Shown: positions 1-7,759 of the stretch, one piece after another | Numbering within the stretch: position 1 is the first letter of the stretch | Layout of the letters: each line of letters begins with the position of its first letter | NCBI GenBank assembly: GCA_023389595.1 | Contig: JAEWEF010000048.1 | Span: forward strand, 1-15,739 | From: Fusobacteriota bacterium | Lineage (GTDB): Bacteria > Fusobacteriota > Fusobacteriia > Fusobacteriales > Fusobacteriaceae | Reading direction: 5' to 3' | DNA: 15,739 nucleotides | The notes under the pieces: generated by a model | The model's database searches: none | Seen by the model: the letters and a program-made list of their open reading frames with translations, nothing else | What the model was told of the DNA's origin: nothing | Made by a program: the position numbers and the translations under genes

Positions 1-1859
1 GCACCAAAAAGTTTTATTTTTTCATTTGATTTTCTTCTCTTTTTTGGAATTTCAATTTTAATTTTTCCACTTAAAAATTGTCCAGTTACAGATTTTTTAT
101 TTTTCATAACTTCTTTTGGAGTTCCAAATGCAACAATCTCTCCACCATAAGTCCCCGCTCCAGGTCCTATATCTAAAATCTTATCAGCTTTTAACATAGT
201 TTCTTCATCGTGTTCGACAACTATTAAAGTATTTCCAATTTGTTTCAACCTATTTAATGTTTCTAAAAGTTTGTCATTATCTTTTTGATGTAATCCTATG
301 CTAGGTTCATCTAAAACATAAATAACTCCAGTGAGTCCTGATCCTATTTGAGTTGCAAGTCTTATTCTTTGAGATTCCCCTCCAGATAAAGTTTTTGTTT
401 CTCTTGAAAGCGTCAAATAATCGAGACCTACATTTATCATAAAAGAAAGTCTCTCTATAATTTCTTTTAATATATCTTTTGCTATTATTTTTTGCTTTTC
501 AGTTAATTTTAAATTTTGAAAAAATTCTAGAGATTTTCTCACACTCATGTCACAAACTTCCATTATATTTTTATTCCCAACCGTAACGGATAATACTTCA
601 TCTTTTAATCTTTTACCGTGACATGTTGCACACAATTTTTCAACCATAAATTTATTTTCAATTTCTTCACGCATTGCATCAGAAAAAGATTCTTTGTATC
701 TTCTTTTTAAATTTTTAACTATACCCTCATAAGTTTTTTTGCCATGAAATTCAAATTCCTTAGATTCAAAATCTATATTAAAAGTATCATCTGTTCCATA
801 TAAAATTATATCTTTTTCTTTTTTGCTTAAATTTTGAAAAGGTATATTTAAATCAATTTTATGATGATCTGCCATCGCTTTAAAAATTGTCCAAGAATAT
901 CCTTTTTTAGATGTTGCACAACCAGGTATATATATACCTCCATCCATAATAGAAAGCTTTTCATCTAATATAAGTTTATTCTCATCTATTTCTAAGCTTT
1001 TTCCTATACCGTTACAATCTGGACATGCTCCATAAGGAGCATTAAAAGAAAATAATCTATGATTCAATTCAGGTATATTTACATCTTCGTGTTCAGGACA
1101 AGAATAGTTTTCACTATAAAAATAATCTTTTTCTCCATCATTTAATATTATTCTTCCACCAGACAATTCTATTGCAGTTTCTACAGATTGAGTTAGTCTG
1201 CTTACAAAATCTCTTTCAGTTTTTTTTACAGATAATCTATCTACAACAACTTCTATAACATGTTTCTTATTTTTATCTAAATTTATTTCATCTTCTAAAT
1301 ACAAAATTTCTCCGTTTACTCTAACTCTAACAAATCCCTTTTTTAATAGATTTATAAAAACATTTTTATGAGTTCCTTTTTTATCTTTTAATAACGGAGA
1401 TAATATTACTATTTTAGTATCCTCTTTAAATTTATTTAAAATATTTTCTACAATTTCATCTATAGATTGTCTTTCAACTCCTCTGTGACATATTGGACAA
1501 TGAGGTAAGCCTATATGTGCATACAAAAGTCTCATATAATCATATATTTCTGTTATAGTTCCAACTGTAGATCTAGGATTTCTATTTGTGGTTTTTTGTT
1601 CTATTGAAATTGCAGGAGCAAGTCCATCTATTCTATCAACGTCTGGTTTATTCATTTGTGAAATAAACTGTCTTGCATAAGCTGATAAACTTTCTACATA
1701 TCTCCTCTGTCCTTCAGAGTAAATTGTATCGAAAGCTAAAGAAGATTTTCCACTCCCACTTACTCCAGTTATAACTACAAATTCATTTTTTGGAATTTCT
1801 ATATCTATATTTTTTAAATTGTGTTGTCTAGCTCCCTTAATTATTATTTTTTCTATCAT
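1..1859 (-). CDS. uvrA: UvrA, excinuclease ABC subunit A (C-terminal third missing at window edge)
   Basis: ATPase of the UvrABC nucleotide excision repair complex; it finds DNA damage and loads UvrB. The visible 619 codons begin MIEKIIIKGARQHNLKNIDI, the classic UvrA N-terminus. Walker A GVSGSGKS is at residues 32-39. The ABC signature LSGGESQRIRLATQ lies near residue 490, followed by VIYVLDEPSIGLHQKDN (Walker B) and VVEHDE. The zinc module near 254-282 reads CPEH...CPDC, so one usual Cys is His. The frame is open to base 1; compared with a typical UvrA of about 940 residues, roughly 320 are lost, including the second ATPase domain. A GAAAGG ribosome site precedes the ATG. It lies 19 nt after the SpoIID-like lipoprotein with no room for a strong promoter, so the two are probably co-transcribed. 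Identification is very secure. Confidence 0.97.
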   Translation of the reverse strand, partial: MIEKIIIKGARQHNLKNIDIEIPKNEFVVITGVSGSGKSSLAFDTIYSEGQRRYVESLSAYARQFISQMNKPDVDRIDGLAPAISIEQKTTNRNPRSTVGTITEIYDYMRLLYAHIGLPHCPICHRGVERQSIDEIVENILNKFKEDTKIVILSPLLKDKKGTHKNVFINLLKKGFVRVRVNGEILYLEDEINLDKNKKHVIEVVVDRLSVKKTERDFVSRLTQSVETAIELSGGRIILNDGEKDYFYSENYSCPEHEDVNIPELNHRLFSFNAPYGACPDCNGIGKSLEIDENKLILDEKLSIMDGGIYIPGCATSKKGYSWTIFKAMADHHKIDLNIPFQNLSKKEKDIILYGTDDTFNIDFESKEFEFHGKKTYEGIVKNLKRRYKESFSDAMREEIENKFMVEKLCATCHGKRLKDEVLSVTVGNKNIMEVCDMSVRKSLEFFQNLKLTEKQKIIAKDILKEIIERLSFMINVGLDYLTLSRETKTLSGGESQRIRLATQIGSGLTGVIYVLDEPSIGLHQKDNDKLLETLNRLKQIGNTLIVVEHDEETMLKADKILDIGPGAGTYGGEIVAFGTPKEVMKNKKSVTGQFLSGKIKIEIPKKRRKSNEKIKLFG

Positions 1860-1878
1860 TTTTTTACCTTTCAAAATT

Positions 1879-3456
1879 TTACCAGATATCACTAGCATTA
1901 CTTGTGAATCCCGGAGTTGTAGAGAAATATTTAGCGTCTATAGGTTTATTATTATAAGTAAGTATTTCTCCAGCAGTCGCTTTTATTGCTTCAGTTGCTA
2001 AAGAATTTTCTATTTGATTATTATAAACTTGACTTTCAACAGTATCTTTTACATGAAATCCCATATCAGTATATCTATTTTTCAAAAAATCACTTATAGC
2101 ATACGTTCTAGCTGCAACAGCCTGTGTTTTTAAAGCTTCAACCCCAAAACTAGAAGGCATTTCACTAGGTACAACTTGTAATAAATAATCTTCTATATTT
2201 ACATTATTTATTATTCTAAAAGAAGATCCAACAGCATACATAGTTATACTTCCTCTATATGAAGGAGAATTTGTATGAGATTTATTAAGTGGATATACAG
2301 TTATTTTACCTTCGTCTGTTGATAAATTTATCTGTCTATTAGTTTTGTATTCTTTACCATTAACATTTACTACAAGAGATCCATTCGATCCTCTAACTTC
2401 TAAAATTTTACCAGGTGATATATTTAAATTAACTAATTTATTATCAGTTAATTTAATACTTGTTTCACTTTTAAATTTCATACTTTTATGTTCTAAATTT
2501 CCATTATTAGTTATTCCAACTTTAACGGTATCATGTGATCCAAGTACTTCGCTGACTGTAGAAAGTTTAGCTCCTCTATAGTATTTTTTCAAAATAGCTT
2601 CATAAGTGTACCCTTGTCTAGCCATATCAAAAGCAGAATATTGAGGCATACCAGCCCCATGTCCATAACCACTACCATATATAGTTATTTCTCCACCATT
2701 ATCATCAATTGCTAAATAAGCTGAAGGTAATATACTGACAGAATTAGATATTGGTTTATTGTTATAACTTCCACTTCCACCTTTAGATCCATATAAATTA
2801 TTACCAGTTGCTAAAATTCTTCTCACATTGTATTCTTTTAACACTAAATATTTTCCATTAGAAGTTTCAACCAAAAGATGATTAACTACACCTGAAACTC
2901 CTCTGACCGCAACTTTTACAGATTTTACATTCCCTATATCAGAAGAAGGTGTTGTTACCCACGAACCATTTACTAATTTCAAAACATTTCTCTTATTATT
3001 TTTTATTATATTTTTTAATTTACTTTCTACATTGTCATAAAATTTATTTTTAGAAATAGAAGTCTTCCATCTCCAATATAAAGAATTATCTCCAACAGCT
3101 CTATAATTTAAATTTTTATAATATGCAAGAGCTTTCCCCTCGTCATAAGATGAAAATAAATTAAATTCCACATCTTTATTATCATTTACAGCTACCAAAT
3201 AAGGTATCTTGTTTGTAAAATAATTTCTAGGTTTAGGTAGATTAATCTTATCAAAAATATTATATTGATTATCTATTTCTGCATATCTTACTTCCTCATC
3301 CAATAAATCTTTTTTTTGTACTGGCATAGATTCTTTTATAGGTTTTACAGGTTTAACCTTATGTGTTCTAGATATTTTTGGAAGCATATCTCTAATACTT
3401 GTACATCCCGATAAAAGCATCCCACTCAATAAAACTACAAAAATTTTTTTGTTCAT
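1879..3456 (-). CDS. Lipoprotein with a circularly permuted SpoIID/LytB domain
   Basis: A 525-residue envelope protein. Residues 1-18 form a lipoprotein signal (LSGC lipobox, Cys18), followed by a Lys/Pro-rich linker to about residue 80. SpoIID/LytB proteins act on peptidoglycan: SpoIID is a glycan-strand lytic enzyme and LytB an amidase enhancer. The motifs here are out of order. First come PYLVAVND (85-92), SLYWRW (125-130) and GSGYGHGAGMPQYSAFDMA (261-279), which normally lie in the C-terminal half. Then, after a beta-rich stretch (310-400), come IEDYLLQVVPSEMP (421-434, predicted catalytic Glu432), EALKTQAVAARTYA (440-453), DTVESQVY and FSTTPGFTSNASDIW (511-525), which normally form the N-terminal half. 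The protein stops right at that Trp. The frame is open throughout, and an AGAGGT ribosome site precedes the ATG. Substrate and partners are unknown. Confidence 0.9.
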   Translation of the reverse strand: MNKKIFVVLLSGMLLSGCTSIRDMLPKISRTHKVKPVKPIKESMPVQKKDLLDEEVRYAEIDNQYNIFDKINLPKPRNYFTNKIPYLVAVNDNKDVEFNLFSSYDEGKALAYYKNLNYRAVGDNSLYWRWKTSISKNKFYDNVESKLKNIIKNNKRNVLKLVNGSWVTTPSSDIGNVKSVKVAVRGVSGVVNHLLVETSNGKYLVLKEYNVRRILATGNNLYGSKGGSGSYNNKPISNSVSILPSAYLAIDDNGGEITIYGSGYGHGAGMPQYSAFDMARQGYTYEAILKKYYRGAKLSTVSEVLGSHDTVKVGITNNGNLEHKSMKFKSETSIKLTDNKLVNLNISPGKILEVRGSNGSLVVNVNGKEYKTNRQINLSTDEGKITVYPLNKSHTNSPSYRGSITMYAVGSSFRIINNVNIEDYLLQVVPSEMPSSFGVEALKTQAVAARTYAISDFLKNRYTDMGFHVKDTVESQVYNNQIENSLATEAIKATAGEILTYNNKPIDAKYFSTTPGFTSNASDIW

Positions 3457-3487
3457 AATTTACCTCTTATTTTAAAATTTCAATATC

Positions 3488-3516
3488 ATTATATCAAATT
3501 TAAATTTCCTAAACAA
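3488..3516 (-). promoter_or_regulatory. Promoter of the SpoIID-like lipoprotein gene
   Basis: On the minus strand, TTGTTT (3511-3516) is separated by 17 nt from TATAAT (3488-3493). A TG one base upstream of the -10 makes it an extended -10. The leader to the ATG is about 25 nt. Its -35 box lies back to back with that of the divergent phosphatase promoter. Confidence 0.65.
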
Positions 3517-3520
3517 ATTT

Positions 3521-3548
3521 TTGTTTATCTCTTAGTGTATGCTATAAT
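3521..3548 (+). promoter_or_regulatory. Promoter of the histidine phosphatase gene
   Basis: TTGTTT (3521-3526), a 16-nt spacer and TATAAT (3543-3548) with an extended -10 TG at 3540-3541. The AGGAGGT ribosome site follows at 3564-3570. Confidence 0.65.
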
Positions 3549-3576
3549 CTAAAAAGATATTTTAGGAGGTTACAAT

Positions 3577-4191
3577 ATGGAAGTTTATTTTGTAAGACAC
3601 GGAGAAACTGAATGGAATATTCAAAAAAGATTTCAAGGTAGATCCAATTCACCGCTTACAGAAAATGGATTAAAACAAGCAAAACTCTTAGCCAAAAAAT
3701 TAAAAAATATTCATTTTGATAAAATATATTCATCTAACTTAAAAAGAGCAATATTTACTGCTGAGTGTATAAACGAAGGAAGAAATTTATCTGTAATTTG
3801 TATGGATGAGTTTGCAGAAATCGGTATGGGAAAAGTTGAGGGTATTTCTAATGAAGAATTTCAAAATCTCTATCCTGATGAATACAAAAAGTTTTATGCA
3901 AATGATATAGACTATGATCCTTCGATTTACGGAGGAGAAACTTTTGAAGAAACTGAAAAAAGAATTTTGAAAGGATTGAAACGTATTTTAAATGAAAATA
4001 AAGATGATAGTAGAATAATTGTAGTTAGTCACGGCGCAGTCTTAAAGATTCTATTTCATATATTTAAAAATGAACCTAGATTAACACTTTGTGAAGAACC
4101 TATACCTAAAAATACTAGCTATACAATTGTACACTTTATTGATGGGCAAGCTAAAATTGTTGATTTTTCAAATACTGACCATTTAAAATAA
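3577..4191 (+). CDS. Histidine phosphatase family protein (phosphoglycerate mutase-like)
   Basis: A 204-residue member of the cofactor-dependent phosphoglycerate mutase/acid phosphatase superfamily, probably a cytoplasmic phosphatase of small phosphorylated metabolites. The N-terminal catalytic motif VRHGETEWN (residues 6-14) carries Arg7 and the phospho-accepting His8. Further expected active-site residues are Arg57 (SSNLKRA), Glu81 and His152 (VSHGAV). The length matches GpmB, CobC and PhoE-type phosphatases rather than true glycolytic mutase (about 230-250), and the sequence does not let me choose among these. No cobalamin genes are nearby, which argues weakly against CobC. The start is well supported by AGGAGGT 6 nt upstream. 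It is a single-gene unit with its own extended -10 promoter, divergent from the lipoprotein gene and convergent with psuG. Confidence 0.9.
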   Translation: MEVYFVRHGETEWNIQKRFQGRSNSPLTENGLKQAKLLAKKLKNIHFDKIYSSNLKRAIFTAECINEGRNLSVICMDEFAEIGMGKVEGISNEEFQNLYPDEYKKFYANDIDYDPSIYGGETFEETEKRILKGLKRILNENKDDSRIIVVSHGAVLKILFHIFKNEPRLTLCEEPIPKNTSYTIVHFIDGQAKIVDFSNTDHLK

Positions 4192-4225
4192 AAAAAGACT
4201 TGTTTATAAACAAGTCCTTTTTTTA
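4191..4225. terminator. Bidirectional terminator between the phosphatase gene and psuG
   Basis: A perfect 20-nt palindrome, GACTTGTTTATAAACAAGTC (4197-4216), has an A-run on its left (4191-4196) and a T-run on its right (4218-4224). It can therefore terminate transcription arriving from either convergent gene. It overlaps the phosphatase stop codon. Confidence 0.85.
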
Positions 4226-5137
4226 TTACATATTTTTTGCAATTTCACAAGCTAGTTTTGCATTATTAAATACAAGTTGTATATTTGATTCTAAAGAATC
4301 TCCCTTAGTAACTTTTTGTATTTCATCTAACAAGAAAGGTGTCAAATCTTTTCCTTGTACTCCGTTTTCATCAGCTTTTTTAACTGCCTCTTTAATAACG
4401 TTTTCTATAAGTACTGGATCCATTTCATATTCTTTAGGTATAGGATTCGCAATTACAACTCCACCATTCAATCCAACTTCCCATTTTGTTTTTAAAATTT
4501 TAGCAATATCTTTTGCATCGTCAATTTTATAATCTAAATTATATCCAGACTTACTTGTGTAAAATGCTGGCAATTCTTTTGTTTTATATCCAAGTACTGG
4601 AACTCCTTTTGTTTCCAAATATTCAAGAGTTAATTTTAAATCTAGTATAGATTTCGCACCTGCACATATTACTGCAACATTAGTTCTTGATAATTCTTCT
4701 AAATCTGCAGATATATCCATAGTAGTTTCTGCTCCTCTGTGTACTCCACCTATACCTCCAGTTGCAAATATTTTGATTCCAGCAAGTTCAGCAGATATCA
4801 TAGTTCCAGCAACTGTTGTCGCTCCATTTAATTTATTTGCTAATATGTATGGTATATCTCTTCTACTTACCTTAGGAACATCAAGCCCTTGTTTTGCTAA
4901 AAGTTCAATTTCATCTTTTGAAAGACCAACTTTTATTTTACCATTTATAATTGCAATAGTTGCTGGTATACAACCGTTATCTCTTATAACTTTTTCAACT
5001 TCTAATGCAGTTTCATAATTTTTTGGATAAGGCATACCGTGAGATATTATTGTAGATTCCAGTGCGACAACAGGTTTATTTTTTTCGATAGCTTCTTTTA
5101 TTTCTTGACTTATTTCTAAATAATTTTTTAGTTCCAT
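4226..5137 (-). CDS. psuG: Pseudouridine-5'-phosphate glycosidase
   Basis: Cleaves the C-C glycosidic bond of pseudouridine 5'-phosphate, giving uracil and ribose 5-phosphate, in the cytoplasm. The 303-residue length is standard. Family signatures are VALESTIISHGMPYP (24-38), IAIINGKIKVGL (61-72), the long Gly-rich segment GTMISAELAGIKIFATGGIG (111-130) followed by GVHRGAETTMD (131-141), and CAGAKSILD (158-166). By comparison with E. coli PsuG (YeiN), Lys162 is the likely Schiff-base lysine, and Glu27, His133 and Asp141 are likely active-site residues; this assignment is from memory of the family. It lies 11 nt after psuK, and its AAGGAG ribosome site overlaps the psuK stop codon, so the two are translationally linked. 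Transcription ends at the shared hairpin. Confidence 0.95.
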   Translation of the reverse strand: MELKNYLEISQEIKEAIEKNKPVVALESTIISHGMPYPKNYETALEVEKVIRDNGCIPATIAIINGKIKVGLSKDEIELLAKQGLDVPKVSRRDIPYILANKLNGATTVAGTMISAELAGIKIFATGGIGGVHRGAETTMDISADLEELSRTNVAVICAGAKSILDLKLTLEYLETKGVPVLGYKTKELPAFYTSKSGYNLDYKIDDAKDIAKILKTKWEVGLNGGVVIANPIPKEYEMDPVLIENVIKEAVKKADENGVQGKDLTPFLLDEIQKVTKGDSLESNIQLVFNNAKLACEIAKNM

Positions 5138-5148
5138 ATTTAATCTCC

Positions 5149-6102
5149 TTATAAATTGATATTATGATATTTTTTTAATCCTTCAAATAAAAATTGTTTA
5201 TTAAATGATTCAAAATCTGTTCCATCTCTGGTAATTTTTAAAAGCGAGGCACTCTGTGCAAGTTTACATAAAATTTTTGATTTTAAATTTTTATGAACAC
5301 CAAAAACTAGTGCAGCTGTAAAAATATCTCCTGCTCCAGTTACATCTTTAACTTCGATATTTTTTGGATTAGTTATTCTAAATTGCTCTGTCAAACTAGA
5401 AAATATTACTCCCTTAGGACCAAGAGTTACAAAAATATTTTTTAATCCAATACTATTTAATTTTAAACTACACTTTTTTATTTCCTCCATAGATTTTAAC
5501 TTTTCATCACAAACTGATTCTAACTCAAGCCTATTAGTTTTTAAAAAATCTATTTTATCTAAAATATTTTTTATTTTTTGTGCTTTTTTTACAGAAACTG
5601 TATCTACTATCAATTTTTGATTTTCAAGCTTATTATTAGCAATAAATTCTATCGTTTCCTCTGTTAAGTTTGTATCTAAAACTAATATATCAGCATTTTT
5701 TATTAGATCCATTTTACTTTTTAAAAAGTTAACATTTATATTTTTTAAAATGTCCATATCGGATACCGCAACTACCATTTCATTTTTATTATCAAGTACT
5801 GATAAATATACGGAAGAATTGTCTTTAACTTTTAAAATATTTCCTGTGTAAAATTTTTTTTCTTTTAAATCTGACAAAATTTTTTCTCCATAATAGTCAT
5901 CTCCAACAACTGAAATAAACTCAACTTCACTAGTTAATTTTTTAATATTTACAGCTATATTTCTTCCTACACCGCCAACTCCCATTCTAATTTTTCCTAC
6001 ATTAGAATCAGAAATATTTATTTTTTCGAAAGAAGAGCCTTGTATATCGATATTGCTTCCACCTATGACTACTATACTACTTTTTTTGTTTTTATTAGCC
6101 AT
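5149..6102 (-). CDS. psuK: PfkB-family carbohydrate kinase, probable pseudouridine kinase
   Basis: Phosphorylates pseudouridine at the 5' position, making the substrate of PsuG encoded immediately downstream. The 317-residue protein has the ribokinase/PfkB fold: N-terminal VVIGGSNIDI (11-20), PfkB signature 1 GVGGVGRNIA (41-50), DTVSVKKAQK (167-176), a segment typical of PsuK-like kinases, and signature 2 DVTGAGDIFTAAL (253-265) with catalytic Asp259. I chose the ATG at 6100-6102 because GGAGGT lies 6 nt upstream. The frame stays open for 67 more codons, but that extension would cover the promoter region and run into the divergent rpmB, and it shows no family similarity. The fold is certain; the substrate is inferred from psuG. 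No pseudouridine transporter is visible beside it. Confidence 0.92.
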   Translation of the reverse strand: MANKNKKSSIVVIGGSNIDIQGSSFEKINISDSNVGKIRMGVGGVGRNIAVNIKKLTSEVEFISVVGDDYYGEKILSDLKEKKFYTGNILKVKDNSSVYLSVLDNKNEMVVAVSDMDILKNINVNFLKSKMDLIKNADILVLDTNLTEETIEFIANNKLENQKLIVDTVSVKKAQKIKNILDKIDFLKTNRLELESVCDEKLKSMEEIKKCSLKLNSIGLKNIFVTLGPKGVIFSSLTEQFRITNPKNIEVKDVTGAGDIFTAALVFGVHKNLKSKILCKLAQSASLLKITRDGTDFESFNKQFLFEGLKKYHNINL

Positions 6103-6124
6103 AATTTTACCTCCACTTTTCATT

Positions 6125-6153
6125 ATTCTATACTTATTAAATTTAAAAATCAA
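6125..6153 (-). promoter_or_regulatory. Promoter of psuK-psuG
   Basis: On the minus strand, TTGATT (6148-6153), a 17-nt spacer and TAGAAT (6125-6130). The predicted transcript start is only about 16 nt before the psuK ATG, so the leader is just long enough for the ribosome site. Confidence 0.55.
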
Positions 6154-6168
6154 TCTTTTATTTTTAGC

Positions 6169-6197
6169 TTGATTTTTTATAAAATAAATGTTATACT
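6169..6197 (+). promoter_or_regulatory. Promoter of rpmB
   Basis: TTGATT (6169-6174), a 17-nt spacer and TATACT (6192-6197), with TG at 6189-6190 making an extended -10. Good spacing and a strong downstream ribosome site fit a ribosomal protein gene. Confidence 0.7.
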
Positions 6198-6240
6198 TTA
6201 TTGTATTATTTAGAAGAAGTGGTTTTAAGGAGGTGCTAAA

Positions 6241-6498
6241 ATGCAAAGATGTGAAATTACAGGTACTGGTCTTATAAGTGGTAACAAAATTTCTCACTCT
6301 CACAGATTAACTAGAAGGGTTTGGAAACCTAACCTACAAGTTACTACTATTAATGTTAATAATAGCCCTATTAAAATAAAAGTTTGTTCAAGAACTTTAA
6401 AATTGTTAAAAGGTGCTTCAGACGTTGAAGTTATGAGAATTTTAAAAGCTAATTCTAATACTCTTAGCGAAAGATTATTAAAACATTTAAATAAGTAA
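6241..6498 (+). CDS. rpmB: 50S ribosomal protein L28
   Basis: Large-subunit ribosomal protein of 85 residues. It shows the L28 hallmarks MQRCEITGTG (1-10), SGNKISHSHRLTRRVWKPNL (13-32) and the C-terminal KVCSRTLKLLKGA (47-59). A very strong AAGGAGGTG ribosome site (6227-6235) sits 5 nt before the ATG. It has only isolated cysteines (Cys4, Cys49) and so lacks a CxxC zinc pair. The MQRCEITG opening is the form I associate with Fusobacteria. It is transcribed alone, divergent from psuK and convergent with ruvC. Confidence 0.96.
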   Translation: MQRCEITGTGLISGNKISHSHRLTRRVWKPNLQVTTINVNNSPIKIKVCSRTLKLLKGASDVEVMRILKANSNTLSERLLKHLNK

Positions 6499-6504
6499 AA
6501 AAAT

Positions 6505-6529
6505 AAAAGGAGTTAATAACTCCTTTTTT
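6505..6529. terminator. Bidirectional terminator between rpmB and ruvC
   Basis: The arms AAAAGGAGTT (6505-6514) and AACTCCTTTT (6518-6527) pair perfectly over a 3-nt loop. A T-run follows to 6529 and an A-rich run precedes at 6497-6503, so it works in both directions. The ruvC stop codon (6528-6530) abuts the hairpin. Confidence 0.85.
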
Positions 6530-7094
6530 ATTTTACAAATAACTTTTTATATTCTTCAGCAGTAATTTTGTTTGAAATATTTTTTATTTTTTTAGGAATC
6601 GCTTTCGTTTGGTTTGGTATACCGCTAAGTAAAGTATTTATATGCGTAATAGCTATTGCTATCGCGTCTGCAGCATCATCAGGCTTTGGAATTTCTTCAA
6701 GATTCAAAATTGTTTTTACCATTTGTTGTACCTGATTTTTAGTTGCACGTCCGTATCCACTTATACCGATTTTAACCTGTAAAGGTGTATAATTATTAAG
6801 TATTATATTTTTTTCTTTTCCAGCAAGTAAAATAACACCTCTAGCTTGTCCAACAGAAATTACAGTTTTATTGTTTTTAAAATAAAAAAGATCTTCAACT
6901 GCCATTTCGTTAGGGGAATATTTTTCTAAAATTTTTTTTAAATCATTATAAATGATTAACAATCTATCTTCCATTGGCAAATTTTTATCAGTATTTATAC
7001 AACCATAATCTATCAAATTATATTTTCCCTTTTCATAATCAACAATTCCGTATCCAACTATTGCCGTTCCAGGATCTATTCCTATTACTCTCAT
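6528..7094 (-). CDS. ruvC: Crossover junction endodeoxyribonuclease RuvC (Holliday junction resolvase)
   Basis: Resolves Holliday junctions by paired nicking, together with RuvAB, during homologous recombination. The 188-residue protein has the RNase H-like fold motifs: MRVIGIDPGTAIVGYGIVD with Asp7, AVEDLFY with Glu67, YTPLQVKIGISGYGRATKNQV (102-122), and KPDDAADAIAIAITH with Asp140 and Asp143. These are the four acidic residues expected at the active site. Its ATG overlaps the tsaB stop by 4 nt (ATGA), so it is the last gene of the Nudix-tsaE-tsaB-ruvC operon and probably translationally coupled. RuvA and RuvB are not in the window. Confidence 0.96.
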   Translation of the reverse strand: MRVIGIDPGTAIVGYGIVDYEKGKYNLIDYGCINTDKNLPMEDRLLIIYNDLKKILEKYSPNEMAVEDLFYFKNNKTVISVGQARGVILLAGKEKNIILNNYTPLQVKIGISGYGRATKNQVQQMVKTILNLEEIPKPDDAADAIAIAITHINTLLSGIPNQTKAIPKKIKNISNKITAEEYKKLFVK

Positions 7095-7759
7095 ATTTTT
7101 CCTTCTTTTTCCTCTTTTTCTCTTTCGGCTTGAGATTTACTTATATATTCAGGTTCTAAAGTATAAATATTTTCTTCGTTAGCTTTCAAACTTAGTTCTG
7201 CCAAAACGCCAGCTCTTGATATTGAATTAAATTTTTCAGAAATTTCTGCCCTATCTCCTAAAATTTCTTTTATAATTTTTTGATAATTTACAGCTCCATC
7301 ACCAACAAATAAAAATTTTTCATTTTCTGTTTCACATTCACTCAAAATATTTTTTAACTCTTCGCTGCCATATTCATTATTTTTTTTAAAATAAACTCTT
7401 TCTTTTCTTGCATCAATTAGAGGAATAATTTTAAAATTAGTTTTGTTAACAGTCGCTTCTAAAATGTCAAGCTCGTTTATTGCATAAAGAGGTTTTTTTA
7501 AAGAAATTGCAAAACCTTTCGCAACTGCAAGGGCTATCCTAACGCCAGTAAAAGAACCTGGCCCTTTTGATACAGCAATTCTATCTATATTTTTTATATC
7601 TAAAAATGTATTTTTAAATAATTCATCTATAAGTTTCATAAGTATATTAGAATGATTTTTTTTGACGTATATATTTGTTTCTCCTATTATACCTAAAATG
7701 TCATCATAAAGAGCCACACTACAAATTTTTGTTGAAGTATCAATTGCTAAAGTTAACAT
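7091..7759 (-). CDS. tsaB: TsaB, tRNA t6A37 biosynthesis protein
   Basis: Non-catalytic partner of TsaD in making N6-threonylcarbamoyladenosine at position 37 of ANN-reading tRNAs. The 222-residue protein shows the ASKHA-type N-terminus MLTLAIDTSTKICSVALYDD, then KNHSNILMKLIDELF and the conserved RIAVSKGPGSFTGVRIALA segment. Near the end is the family motif PEYISKSQAEREKEE. A GGAGGAGG ribosome site lies inside the end of tsaE, which it overlaps by 20 nt. Downstream it overlaps ruvC by 4 nt. The overlap with tsaE agrees with the shared pathway. TsaD and TsaC must be encoded elsewhere. Confidence 0.95.
   Translation of the reverse strand: MLTLAIDTSTKICSVALYDDILGIIGETNIYVKKNHSNILMKLIDELFKNTFLDIKNIDRIAVSKGPGSFTGVRIALAVAKGFAISLKKPLYAINELDILEATVNKTNFKIIPLIDARKERVYFKKNNEYGSEELKNILSECETENEKFLFVGDGAVNYQKIIKEILGDRAEISEKFNSISRAGVLAELSLKANEENIYTLEPEYISKSQAEREKEEKEGKI

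Noticed and set aside
2345..2581. Plus-strand open frame inside the SpoIID-like lipoprotein gene
   Set aside because: It lies wholly antisense to a gene with clear motifs, has no ribosome site and no recognisable product. The same applies to antisense frames at 1819-2001, 4200-4532, 4773-5018, 6974-7159, 8029-8214 and 10617-10805.
6103..6303. 67-codon N-terminal extension of psuK
   Set aside because: It shows no kinase similarity, covers the psuK promoter and overlaps the start of divergent rpmB, while the ATG at 6102 has an ideal ribosome site.
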